Translations under genes and position numbers: made by a program
Part shown: positions 37,392 to 50,849 of the stretch, in pieces
How positions within the stretch are numbered: position 1 is the stretch's first letter
Layout: each line of letters opens with the position of its first letter
Assembly (NCBI GenBank): GCA_034387635.1
Contig: JAOANU010000001.1
Coordinates: 1,798,001-1,862,000, forward strand
Source: Rhodosporidiobolus odoratus
Taxonomy: Eukaryota > Basidiomycota > Microbotryomycetes > Sporidiobolales > Sporidiobolaceae
DNA: 64,000 bases
Direction of reading: 5' to 3'
Notes under the pieces: model-generated
The model's input: only the letters and a program-made list of their open reading frames with translations
What the model was told of the DNA's origin: nothing
Databases searched by the model: none

Positions 37392-38907
37392 GTTTTTGGT
37401 GAGACGAGATGTGTTGCGAAGGCAGACGATGGACGGACGGGGCCGTCGAGGATGGCGAAGGCAGGGGCGATAAGGGCTGGCGAGGAATCGAGCAGCCCGC
37501 AGGGGCGTGAAACGAAGCGAGCAGAACAACTAGAAGGCCTTTCGCTGAAATCCCGTGCTTGGCTCTTCACTCTGGAAAGTTGGAAACGTCCTTCGGCTTC
37601 GTCCTCGTCGTCCTCCCTCTGCGACTCATCTCTCGCCTCCCGCTCACGATATCACCGTTAGCCTATTCACCGCTAGTATCGCTTTCGCACCCCGCCCGCC
37701 TCCCCTGTCCACTGCATCGTTCTCCCGCCCGCGTCCCCTTCGTTGCCTCCCCGGGTTTGCGCCCGGCCGCGGCCTTGTCCGCAGATGTGGCGTTCTGAGG
37801 GCGTTCTCCCTCGCCCACAAGCTCAAAGTAACTGACCTGACCACTAGCCTTTCATCCCTTACTCCCCGAGTCTCTCCTACAACTCTCTCCCCCCTTCCCC
37901 GAGAACGAGCAAAGTCGCTAGTGCCTCAGCGTGAGTCGCTTGATGGAGAACGTTGGCAATGGCAATACCGTACCAATACGATATCGACAGCTCCTGAGGG
38001 AACTCGGCATTGTGAGCACATGCGAAACAACAAGAAGCGCGAGAAAACGGGAGGAAGACGTCTGCTGCTGGTTTGGCCTGTACCGGCGGCCCTCTGCAGA
38101 GTCCGTTGAGGCTGACACATCGAGTCCGGTCAGGCCTCGATCGCCCATCTGGGTGAAAAGTACCAACTTGGAACCGCGTTGTCCTGGCATTCTTTTCTTT
38201 TTCTTCCAGAGTGGTTGTCGCATGGCGTGGGGTCTTGCAAGCGTTCGATGCGGGTGATGGTTGTGCTAGTTGAAATGTATGGGTTCCTTTGACCCCTAGG
38301 CCACTTCCGAAGCAAGGGGGAAGCGGCTTCACCGCACTGCACTGCGAAGAAGAAAGGCAGAGATGCGCCGGCCAGTTCTACATACATATCCGCGTCCCTC
38401 TAGGTCTGCGGGACGAATACGTCGCAGACGCAAAGCAGTACAGCCCACCCGGTCCGGGAAGGCCGGCATGTAGTCCGCGAGGAGGTCAGGCAAGTCGCGC
38501 TTGTCGCGAATGTGAAGACGTCGGCCGGCTCTGGAGATACAGTTAACTGGCCTCCCTGGCGCTATCAGAACGAGCCGAAGTCACCGCTCGAGCGCCGTGC
38601 TGGCTCAAGCGCAAGACTGGGGTAGCAGGAAAAGGAAGACATAGTTCTCGAGCTCACAGCAGAAAAGCCAAAAAAAAGTTCAGTCCGATCGACCGTCGTT
38701 GCGAGGTGCGCGAACGCCAACCGTTTTCGAGTGTAAAGGAGGGGGGTAGAGAGGTGGGTGGTGATGATGATGGGGGAGGGCGGGAGAAACTGAAAAAAAC
38801 ATAGAACGAGAACAAGGAAGAATGAAGAGAAGAAAAGAAGGAAAAAATGCGACAAGGCCTCCCCCTCCTTACAACATTTTTTAGAGCCGCTACCAAATCC
38901 CAACCGA
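37392..38907. other. 1.5-kb intergenic region
   Basis: Between EMC8 (start at 37391, minus) and the SSB stop. The plus strand is strongly pyrimidine-rich from 37590 to 37900. Open frames such as 37555-38109 (plus) have no recognisable content, no partner exons and Ser/Pro/Arg-biased composition, so I call no gene. The part next to 38907 is the SSB 3' UTR region, with A-rich tracts (GAAAAAAAG near 38670, 38790). Confidence 0.45.
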
Positions 38908-41548
<2,641 letters not shown>

Positions 41549-41563
41549 GGTGAATGAACTGAA

Positions 41564-41619
41564 CTGTAGAGGAGAGTGATTAGAGTAGACCAGTGGGCAG
41601 ATCCAGTCAGGCTACTCAC
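41564..41619 (-). other. Probable 5' UTR intron of SSB1
   Basis: On the minus strand GTGAGTAGCC at 41619 and CTCTACAG ending at 41564 frame a 56-nt intron, 15 bases upstream of the SSB1 start codon. A run of ten G (41626-41635 on the plus strand, C on the transcript strand) lies just beyond it. Confidence 0.5.
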
Positions 41620-41635
41620 GAGAAAGGGGGGGGGG

Positions 41636-42007
41636 CGGGAGGGGGAGGTAGGGAGTGGAGGAGGAGGGAGGCAAGCTCGAGTTCAACTTGGAAACTCACA
41701 AATCTCGGGCCAGCTTTGGCCCTTTCCCTTTTCAATATTCTCTACTTATTCTGTATCCTCTTGCTAGCTAGTCTATACTGTCTGGCCGCAAGCAACACAT
41801 TGCCTAGCACACCGGCTGTAATTGAGAGTCGATCTTGTCTTTACTGTAAAGTCTTTCATCCCGGCCCCCACTTGTTACTGTAATCCTCTCTCTGCTCTCT
41901 CTGCTCTCGCTTCCTCGGCTTGTCGTTGCTATACTTGCTTAGTCCACGATTGCACTCGCTCTCGAATTGGCAGCTAGCCTGCTTGCCTCCTCCCAACCTC
42001 CCTCTCC
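41636..42007. other. Divergent promoter region, SSB1/GID4
   Basis: Shared upstream region of SSB1 (minus) and the GID4 gene (plus). CT-rich near 41885-41930. No open frame of interest. Confidence 0.45.
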
Positions 42008-44273
42008 ATGCCCTCCTCTCCACCTCCACCTCCTCATCCTCCCTCGGCCGTCATTCAGGCCAGCCCGAACACCTCGGACGAAGCCCTCCTTCGCCTCCTC
42101 GAACGGGCACAGTCGCATGATGCTGCCGCCCAGGAATCCTCGTCCTCTCGGAATCCGACTGGGAATGACCTCGCTGGAGAGATGCTCGCTCAGCGGCACG
42201 CGGCTCGAAGACAACGCCAACGAGACCTCGACTGGGACGAGCGCGACAATGAGCGCAGAGCGAGGCAGCTCTTGGATCGCCTCGTCCCGGGAGAAGCAGG
42301 CCCACCTCTGCCGTTCCAGGATGACCTCTCCGACCCAGAGGAGCAAGACGGAGACTGGAACTCGGGCGACGCGCTCGACTTCCACTTCATACACCCAGGA
42401 CCACTGGCGCAAGGTGAGATGGGCGAGGAAGACGAGCACATATTTGGTTTCGACGGAGACGGCATGGACGATGCCTCGATGGCGCTCGACAGTCAAGCGG
42501 AAGAGGGCGGAATGGCGGCGGACCGGTCTCCGGAGTGTGAAACGGACGACATGTCGTCTATCTGGCCAGGCTTCCTGGATCAGCGCCCGCTCAACCCGCC
42601 ATTCAGCTCCCGGCCTTCCGTTCCACCAGTCGTCGCTTCTACCCTTCCCTCGTCTCGACGCTCTACACCTCGAGATCCATCTTCCTCCACCTCATACACC
42701 TCGTTCTTGCAGCCTGGAGTAGTCTTCAACGGCGAGCAGACTTTCGCACAGGTCGAGATGGCCGCTTCCCTCCTGCGTCGTCATCAAGCCGCCGCGACTC
42801 GTTCCACCGCATCGACGGCTTCCTCCGCTCGACAGCCCCACAGTGGCAGCCTCACCAACTTCTTGCTCTCGCAAACGCCGCATCCGAGCAATGCCTGGCC
42901 GCTCAACCCTCTCCGTCCCAGTCTAGCTGCACAGCTGGGCGAACAAGTCGAACTTCCGCCGGAACCCGAAGAGGCCACCTTAGCGCATCCTGCCTTCGCT
43001 CCCTTCCCTTCTGCGTCGTCTACCCGCGTCTTCACGCCCGACATCGATCTTGGCCCCTCTTCATCTCTCGCCATTCCTCGTCCTTCCTCTTCCTCCTCTG
43101 CCTCGGCCCGATATGCACCCTACGCCCAGCCGCCCTCTCCCTCTGTAGCTGCAGCTTCTGCAGCGTGGCTCGCAAGCCCAGCCCAAAGCGATGCTCCTGC
43201 TTCGGTTGGAGCTCCGACCACGGCCATAGCGACTGCGGGAGCTCGTGCTCGCGCTCGAATTGCGCAAGGGGTCAACCCGAGCGCGAGAAGTAGTCGAAGT
43301 AGCTGGCGAGAGGTCGAGAACGAGATGCTCGCGAGGGCGGCGGCAAGCGCTAGAGGTCGGACGAGTTTGGCGCGTTCGCCGCAACCACGAGGAGAAAGCA
43401 GCAAGCTGGTACCAGCCGAAGCGGAACAGTGGGCGGTACAGGTACGGTCCTTTGTTCCGCATCTCACAGGAGCTCACTTAGTCTTTTGGCGACTGACACG
43501 ATGTCCGTCGCGCAGGTTACCATCCAGTCTTTTTCCCTGGACAACAAGATTCTCACCGGCGTGATGCGAGCACATGGTGTCTACGCCCCTGATAGCGGCG
43601 ACGGCTATCCACCGGCAACTCCGAAAGCACCCGCCGACGTTGTCACTCACTTCACCGGTCACATGATTTCCCCTCTCGTCGACGGCCTCTTTGCCTCCCC
43701 ATCTCCAACCGGCGCCGGCGGACCAAGCGAATTCAAGGTCAGCCGAGTAAGCGAGGCCGAGAGCTGGGTTCAGCTAGGACCGTTCAAGGGGTTGAGCGAA
43801 GACGAGTTACTGACGAAGGCGAGAAACCCGGAGTGGGTCGAGGAGAGGACCCGAGGGTGGGTGCTGTGGCGGTTGAAGGAGCGGGGGTTCGTCAACGTCA
43901 GAGGTACGTCTGCTCGCTGCTGTTTTCTGACAAGCCACACCGCCCTACTTCTGTATCCGGCCGATGCACCTCGTCCAATGCCCGCCTCATCCCCTTGTAT
44001 TCGTATTCGAGCTTACTCCTCGTGAACCGCAGAGAACGAATCGTCCCTCAGCATCAGCGGCTTCTACCATGTCTGCACCAATCGACAAACAGGCGAAACA
44101 GAAGGTCAGCGATCCTTGCTTACAAGACGTCCTGCTCTCTCATTTGCCGCTCACTTACTCAACACTGCGCAGGTCTCTACTCCGACCCCATCGCCACGCC
44201 CTTCCAGCGGCTCACTCTCTCGCCGTGCAATGCGGACGGTAGATTCTCCTCGGGCACCTTCAGCTATCGCTAA
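42008..44273 (+). CDS. GID4: GID/CTLH ubiquitin-ligase substrate receptor Gid4/Vid24
   Basis: Recognises N-terminal Pro degrons for the GID E3 ligase. Exon 1 (42008-43441) encodes about 478 residues of disordered, Ser/Pro/acidic sequence (MPSSPPPPPHPPSAV, DLSDPEEQDGDWNSG). The conserved beta-barrel starts in exon 2: LTGVMRAHGVYAP, VVTHFTGHMISPLVDGLF, SWVQLGPFKGLSEDELL, EWVEERTRGWVLWRLKERGF. Exons 3-4 give SLSISGFYHVCTNRQTGE and LYSDPIATPFQRLTLSP, ending SGTFSYR, TAA 44271-44273. The barrel order (LTG-G; F-G-I; W-LGPF; WRLKER-FV; ISGFYYVC; Y-DP-PFQ-L-L; S-F-FR) is that of Gid4. The very long N-terminal extension is unlike yeast (362 residues total) or human Gid4. Confidence 0.88.
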
Positions 44274-44956
44274 ACGGGATCCCTCGCTTCGACTTCGGCC
44301 TCCGTTCTCTTGCGCGCTCCATATCGTGCTTCACACCAGCCATCCTTGTATAGCCCGTCACCATTGTTGTATCATCATCGTCGCCTTCCTCGCATTGATA
44401 CCCGATCTTCGTTGTAGACCTCGTTCAAGTTGTCCTGCAGCCGCAATACCTGCGCCGTTGGTTGCTCCTGCGCCTTTTGCGATCTCCATCACTGGCCGAC
44501 CTTACCCAGCTTGCTTTCACCGGGTGACCTGCATCGAGGACATCTGTTCTGACTTTTTTTGTTTTTTGTGTCGAAGGAGTTCGATTACAAGGCGGAAAGC
44601 TCATAAGCCAACCTGTCTACGCGTACAACAGAGTGTGGAGCGAGGAACTATCGGAGAGGTTGTCGAGTCCGTCAGAAAAGAAAGAAGGGGGGGAGAGATG
44701 ACAAGGAGGGGGGGGGGGGGGGAGGGGGGAGCTCTGCTCAGGCGCTCAAGAGTGGGTTCTCAAGTCGGACCAGGAGGCGGGAGGCGGGGGGAGTTGGAAG
44801 GTCTGACGCACAGCCAACAATACTTTCCTTGCACCTCAGCCGGACGTCCCGCGGAGGATTTGCTTTGACCGCCTCTGTCGCTCCTGGCTTTCTCCTCGAC
44901 TTGCTTTCTCTTCGTCGTCTTCTTTCCATCGTACTCAGCACCCAACAAGCGCTCGC
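44274..44956. other. Intergenic with a long G run
   Basis: 3' flank of GID4 and promoter of the next gene. It includes a 15-base G run at about 44708-44722, then A and six more G, within a wholly purine-rich 40-base stretch on the plus strand. No gene seen. Confidence 0.5.
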
Positions 44957-46919
44957 ATGTCGCGCTACGCTAACCGTCTAGCCCCTCCGCCCACCTCAAC
45001 TCGCTGTGTGTCGCCCATTTCCTCCTCTTTTTCTATCACTCCGCGGACCCTCTAACTTTCGTCGTGTCGCATTTGTGACCACAGACAAGCGCCCAGATCA
45101 CTACTACGAGGAGGATGCGCCACCGCCGCCACGAGGGTACCGAGGAGGGCCAGTTGCCGTGGACGATGAAGAGGACGACGATGACACGGTACGCCATTAT
45201 TTCGGTCTCTCATGCATGCGCGCTGCCTCTGACCCCTGTTTGTCACGCTCGTTAGGCGGTCGGGACGGATCTCTCCGGGCTGCAGGAGCAGCAGAAGCGT
45301 CGGGGGGTTTCTTTCGGTCAGAACGAGATTGAGGAATTCAATGGGAGTGAGGCTCCCGAAGCTGTGATGCCTGCCCGCTCGCGCTCGAGCATGGGTCATC
45401 GTCCCGCCCCTCCCGCCCTTCAACCACCGCCGCAACCTGCTCGCAACTCCCCCGGTATTGATCGACCTCGCTCAACATCCCTCGACGGCAGAAGACCACC
45501 GCCTCAAAACCCTCGACCTCCTCCGCCTCGGTCAACTCCACAACCTCCGGCATACAGCAATGGTCGTGGATCTACGCCGGTCGACCGGGATCGTGGCTAC
45601 AATCGTCCTGTTTCTTTCGCTCGATCCGGCGGTTACCCTGAGCCAATCCATCATCCACACCCGGACGACGAAGACGACGACGACGACGACGACGACGACG
45701 CGTTCACCGCTGTCGGAACAGGCGTGGCTACCGATCTCGACCTGGACGACGATCCTCGAGGGCCTTCCCCTGCTTCTCAAGGTTACGGCTTCGCTCCCGC
45801 CGACCAACGAGATCGACGAGGATACGCACAAGAACCCCAAGGCGGCTTCTCCGCCTCCGCTCGACCACCTTCCCGCGGCGTACAAATCTATCGCGAACCG
45901 CCCCCCAACTCTCATCCCCAATTCGCCAGCGTTCACACTCACTACCCCCGTTCTGCCTCAGGATACGAGGCTTCCGACTTCTCAATGGATGGAGAGGACG
46001 CGCCACCAGCAGGGCTGATGCCACCGCCCCCCTTGCCGTCTTCTCGTCGAGCTTCCGCGTCACCAGGAGGAGCCGGCGGACTTGCGCCTCCGCGGAGCAT
46101 TGCCCGACCCGTGTCGACGGGTAGCATGCGCATGTTGGTGGATGAGCATGGAGAAGGAGGCTTGTCGCCTAGCTATGGGAGCGCGAATGGAGGGATTGGC
46201 AGGCAGGGAACGCCGAGGTCACAGCCGAGGCCGATGGAGGAGGATCACATGCCTCAGGACAGTCCGGTGGAGAAGGAGCTGATAGCCTTGCTCAAGGTGC
46301 GCCCAGAATCTAAGTTCGCACTCGTTGCTGCTACTCATATGTTTGGCGGATCAGGAACTACGATTTTCGATTGCCCTCAAGGATTTCCACGACACGATGC
46401 AGATCAATGTGACAAAGACGCTTGTTGCTGAAGATGGGATGGGTCACGCGTACTGCAAGGTACGTTCGCCTTCATCTGACACTGTGCTTAGATGGTCAAG
46501 CTGACGTCCTCTCCTTGCAGGTCCATTGCAAGGCAAGCCCCTCATCTCCAATTCTTCTACCCTCTTCTCCCATCTTACCTTTGTCGCTCCTGCAGAAACT
46601 CCCGCGGCATGAAGATATCGCCAAGCAAGCACACCTGCGCAATCATTGGATCCCGCTTGCAGGTTCTCGCTGGGTAGGTCGCCCCGCTCTCATTTTCCCA
46701 AGTCGTGACCTTCTCAAATCGGCCTTCCCCTTGCTGATCATTTTCGCCGTGGCTTTGCAGGAATTCCGAACCGCATCGCATCGGGTTACTGTTGTGTTCA
46801 AGACGGTGCGCTCTCTCCCTGGCTGTCGGCCCAGACTCAGTCCTCCTGCTGACTCGTTTTTCTTCTTCCAGGCGGCATTGGCAGCTTACGAGGCGCAGTT
46901 TTTGACAAGCCGCCGGTAG
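44957..46919 (+). CDS. Low-complexity protein with conserved-looking C-terminal exons
   Basis: Begins MSRYANRLAPPPTSTR (ATG 44957), then YKRPDHYYEEDAPPPPRGYR; a large exon (45257-46296) follows, rich in Pro, Arg, Ser and Asp, with an Asp run encoded by GAC repeats near 45664-45701. It contains QNEIEEFNGSEAPEAV and PVEKELIALLK. The C-terminal part is split into short exons with more regular composition: ELRFSIALKDFHDTMQINV, TKTLVAEDGMGHAYCK, KLPRHEDIAKQAHLRNHW, EFRTASHRVTVVFKT and AALAAYEAQFLTSRR, stop near 46919. I do not recognise the family. Exon borders between 46480 and 46760 are uncertain. Confidence 0.6.
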
Positions 46920-47284
46920 TCATTGTAGAGCATTGCATTCGAGACGTGCACTTACTGGTTGCATGCACAACGATCCGAATATCAGAGAGCCTGCTCTCTT
47001 CCTTTCCCGCTTTCATTTCTACCTGTTTATAACCCATCGCCTGCGTAGCGCATCTGGCTGCGCCCGTACTCAGGCACAGAAGCTCTCGGAGGCATGGACT
47101 AGGCGGACTACCCAAGGTCATCTATCAGCTAGACGTGGAGGGTCTGAACTGGTCAAAGACGCTTCGAAATGCTGCCTCTTCCGATTGACCATATACTCTC
47201 TCGTCACAAGCAACGCTCACAGTAGCTTGACCTTACACTCCCGGATCGTCACTATGAGAGTATCGCAGCGCCCCGCCTTCGATC
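46920..47284. other. Convergent intergenic region
   Basis: 3' flank of the low-complexity gene (plus) and of tandem paralogue A (minus). No coding signal or RNA gene recognised. Confidence 0.4.
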
Positions 47285-48450
47285 CTACATCCTCCCCCGC
47301 ATCGCCTTTTCCCAACCTTCCTTGGTTCCGCCAGGGAAGTACATCGACGCAGTGCGACGCCCAATCTCGGGCTTGGACAGCGAGGCTTCCGTACGAGAGC
47401 TTTCTCCAGGCTTTGGCTGCACGAACGAAGAGGTCAGATCGGGTCCGAGGAAAAAATCAAAGTCGCGAAAAGACAGCAGCAAAATGCTGTGAATGCAAGG
47501 GGGGAGGACTTGCCCTAGGCTCGACGCCGAGCGCTTTGAGATACGGCTCGGTATTCTAAGGGCGGAGCCAAGTTTAGCTCAGGCGTACACCAAGGGAAAG
47601 CGTAAAGAAGGGCAAAAAGTGAGGACGTACCCAGATGTCGAGCCTTGCTATCATGTCGGGATTCCTCTGCCCAAGATCCAGCATCATGTGTAGACGTTTG
47701 ATGCATTCGTCCTTGCGCTCTTGGTTCGCTGCCGCGAAAGGCGCCGACAGTTCCGTATAGAGGCCGGCAGCGCGAGGGTCAAACCTCCCATTCGTCACCT
47801 CGCCTGGCGCTGCGGGAGCGTAACCGAGGCAGTAACACAGGACTGAGAGTCTCTTCGTGACTCTGACGAGCCAGTGGCTCCAAGCCTCGTTTCCGGAGGG
47901 GCTGAAGGTGGCGCCACCTAAGTTCTGAAAAGCATTCCACAGGCTTTGCTGGTGCTCAGAGGTGACCGTGGCCGCAGCTAGCCCCGCCCCACTTCGATCC
48001 CGTTGGCTGTTGATGTGATTTGCCAGGTTCCTGACCGCCGCGTATGCTGGTCGAAGGCGCGCCGAATGAAGGAGGATGTGGGCAACTGCTTGGGCAGGAA
48101 ACTGGATAAAGGGAACTGATGGTCGAAGGAGGCCGGAAGAGCTGGCAAGTATTGCGAGGGCTTACACACGCTCTCCATCCCTTGCCTGCTACCATCTCAT
48201 GCTGGATGATATTCAGGTCGAGGAGACAATCCCGTGCGACGTGCGAACGGATCGAGCTTCCTACAATCGTGACCAGCATGTTAGGTTCGGCGACGAGGGC
48301 CGCGCGAATCTGCTCAAGATAGGCTTCGAAACGACGCTCGCGGGTGACTCCCCCAGTTTTTTGAAGCGCGGGTGGAATGGTGAGGCACTGCTCGAGAAGC
48401 CCGTCGATTTGGGCGATGGCCTCGTCGTGGTCGATAGGTCGGTGAGCCAT
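47285..48450 (-). CDS. Tandem paralogue A, unrecognised helical protein family
   Basis: Start MAHRPIDHDEAIAQIDGLL (48450). Exon 1 has FEAYLEQIRAALVAEPNMLV and ARDCLLDLNIIQHEM. Exon 2 reads PAQAVAHILLHSARLRPAY, WNAFQNLGGATFSPSG, HWLVRVTKRLSVLCYCLGY and ECIKRLHMMLDLGQRNPDM to RLDIW. Exon 3 gives PYLKALGVEPR. The last exon has PKPGESSRTEASLSKPEIG, then RRTASMYFPGGTKEGWEKAM and RGRM, TAG at 47285-47287. It aligns over its whole length with paralogue B at 49193-50301; the last 35 residues are nearly identical, the rest perhaps 25-30% by eye. It is all-helical in appearance, with no signal peptide. The intron after PYLKALGVEPR would start GCAAGT, a GC donor. Confidence 0.65.
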
Positions 48451-48660
48451 CACACAAGGTCTTTGCTGAGGACGAAGTGAGCAGAAAGAGGAAGCTGGCG
48501 AGACGGGTCGAGCGGAATTGAGCAGGTGACCCGCTGTAGAGGGGTCTAGAAAAAATAAATTAGGAGTAACGCGGACGGACGGCGGACTGGTGGGAAGTGG
48601 AGGGTCAGCTGACCACGAGCTGACCACGAGATTGTCTCGACCGCGCTTTGCCGTTGCGGA

Positions 48661-49098
48661 GAGTACGTACCCTGTGTCAACATAGCCAACGTGCTCCCCT
48701 CCCTCACTTCCACCTTCATCCGAACTCTGTCACCCGCAACGAGACCCCCACCATACCCAATGACATAGATGCACTGAACGTGTGGCAAGTACCTCCTACT
48801 CGGTACTATAAGCTTGAGTGGGTAACTGAATTGAATGTCTTCGAATCCGGCGACAAGTTGAGCGTTGAGAGCGCAGGTGATGGTGCCGTCGCCGGGAGAC
48901 AAGCGCCGGTTCATGTGATACTTAGACGTAATCGGATTTACTTGGCGCGTAAGCGGGCTCAGCAAAGAGAGATCGAGCGATGTGTGACAAGGAAAACGAG
49001 CGTGGCGGGCGCAGCGGCCGACGACGACAACGATGAGGTCCAGTGACGATAGGAAGCAACTCACTGCATAGAGCTAGAAGACGTACACAGCAAGCGAC
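48661..49098 (-). pseudogene. Truncated 5' copy of ureD
   Basis: About 435 bases nearly identical to 51679-52116, the first exon and upstream region of the intact ureD gene; I count about ten mismatches by eye, only three of them downstream of the start codon. The copy has the ureD start codon (48914) and exon 1 (NAQLVAGFEDIQFSYPLKL, YVIGYGGGLVAGDRVRMK) through the GGTACGTACTC donor. It then diverges completely: exon 2 is missing. Reading through the intron adds a short unrelated tail to a stop near 48546. Unlikely to give active UreD. Confidence 0.85.
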
Positions 49099-49192
49099 GT
49101 CTGCCCGAAGCATGTCTCAAGCGCGACCCACAAACGGAATGCAACCGACTACCTTTCCCTCTACAAGTATGCGCAGTGCCCTGCTTTGCATT

Positions 49193-50301
49193 CTACATCC
49201 TCCGGCGCATCGCCTTTTCCCAACCTTCCTTGGTCCCGCCACGAAAATACATCGACGCAGCACGACGACCAATTTGGGGCTTGGAAAGGGACGCTTCGGC
49301 CTCCGGCTTGGGCTGCTGTAACAAAAAATTGAGTAAGCAAGAATATGCAAGCTTCAGTCAAAGGAGGAGAGTGGTGAGGTTGCTTGATAGTATTACCTCG
49401 GCTTCCTCCACTCCCAGAGCCTTGAGGTACATCTCCGGAGACTACAGGCGGAAGTAAGGTCAGTAGTCATGGACAGTGAAGGCGAAGGAAAAGCGTCAGC
49501 GCACCCAGAAGTCCGGGCGATCCCGCATGGCCGGAACCCGGAGCACCAGCTGCTGGGCACTTCTCAGGCGAACAATGCATGCATGCTTCGAGGCCTCCGA
49601 GGCCTGCTTGTAAGGACGCCGCAAGCTCTTGAAAAGCTCGTTTGCGCGGGACAAGTCAATGCTGCTCGTGTCTGCCGCCGACGAATCCTCGAGGCCCCAA
49701 ATGGCCACCGCCAGGCTAGTTGTAAGGTGGTGCATGAACTGAGGTATCCTGAACAATTGCTCCTGCCCAAGAGAGGTCCCACAGAGTTCGTTGAAGGCAG
49801 CATACTGCGCGGCTAGTTGAGGCGACCTGGCTATTTCGCGGTGCATGGCAGCGTTGATCACATTCCCGGAAGGACGGAAAGCGGACAGTTCTCCGTGGGC
49901 TGCAAGGAGAGGGACGAGTTTGAACGGGCGAAGCACAATGTTCGCCACAGCCAGAGGCGGCAGCTGTCAAATGGGAAAGAAGTCAGGTTGCAGCTCAAGA
50001 CAGTATGGCCAGTAGCGTGACTCACACGAATATTCCAGCCCAACTCGAGAATAGCATTGACGCCTTGAAGGCAGACCTGCACGATCTCGCGGGTAATCGA
50101 GCGCTTGCTTAGGGCGACAAGCTCATCCGGTCGGGCATGCAAGGCCTCAACGATCTTCGCCTGGTACGTTTCGAACAGTTGGACTTTCGAGCTATGCTTG
50201 AGGCGGTCCATTGAGGATGGAAAGGAAGGCATCTTGATGTCGGCGTAGACCATGGCGGTGATCTGTTCCGTGACATCAGAAATAGTAGGTGGCGGCGCCA
50301 T
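49193..50301 (-). CDS. Tandem paralogue B, unrecognised helical protein family
   Basis: Start MAPPPTISDVTEQITAM (50301). Exon 1 includes LFETYQAKIVEALHARPDEL and CLQGVNAILELGWNIR. Exon 2 reads LPPLAVANIVLRPFKLVPLL, QYAAFNELCGTSLGQEQLF, FMHHLTTSLAVAIWGLED and CIVRLRSAQQLVLRVPAM to RPDFW. A short exon gives SPEMYLKALGVEEAE, and the last exon QPKPEAEASLSKPQIGRR, ASMYFRGGTKEGWEKAMRR and RM, TAG at 49193-49195. Four exons in the same positions and phases as paralogue A. About 300 residues, soluble and helix-rich. No known domain recognised. It sits between the truncated and the intact ureD copies, all on the minus strand. Confidence 0.7.
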
Positions 50302-50849
50302 GTGGTCAAGACGACACCTGATTATGTAGAGGAGTTGAGAGTCGAGGGACGGAACGACCGATGGCTCGGAGAGGAAAAGAAGAGAGAAGACGAAGAGAAG
50401 ACAACTCCGTATGTTACGCACCCCGACGCAAGCCTTTCCGCGTAACACAGCACCGCATCCGAAAGGGGTCGAGCCAAAAGCCCTCAGGAAAAGACCGGAA
50501 TAGAATGCTGTCCCGTCTCAGGAGGCTATGCGGCGGTGTTTCACTGCCTGGTGCTGTTCAGCAGCGAGTAGGCGGGACGATGAAGGGTCCATGCAAAGGT
50601 CAAGCTGAGAATACGAGTAGAAGGGGCTTCCCTTGGGCCGGATATACGAGCTGGAAGCGAGCTATGCAGGGCGACTTGTCACTGGCAATGCTGAGAATCA
50701 GATGTCAAGGAAGTCTGTGAAGCAACTAGGTCCGGACTGACTCAGTCATCAGTAGTGGCACGAGTCTTTTCTGCTATAGCGTCTGGCCGCTCGAGGAAAG
50801 AAACGCACCTGAGCAGAAAAATCTATCCTAGCCTATAACCTTCTCTTCC
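50302..50849. other. Intergenic, paralogue B promoter and ureD 3' flank
   Basis: No gene seen. The matching interval in the other tandem unit (48451-48660) is only 210 bases, so the units differ here by deletion or insertion. Confidence 0.45.

Noticed and set aside
37555..38109. 184-codon plus-strand frame in the EMC8-SSB1 gap
   Set aside because: Ser/Pro/Arg-biased, crosses a pyrimidine tract, no motif and no partner exon; treated as non-coding.
45660..45702. GAC repeat as a possible repeat element
   Set aside because: It is an in-frame poly-Asp microsatellite inside the low-complexity gene, not a mobile or structural repeat.
48546..48914. Truncated ureD as a functional short protein
   Set aside because: It lacks the STKVFK and DWYTSGR regions and ends in intron-derived residues, so activity as UreD is implausible.
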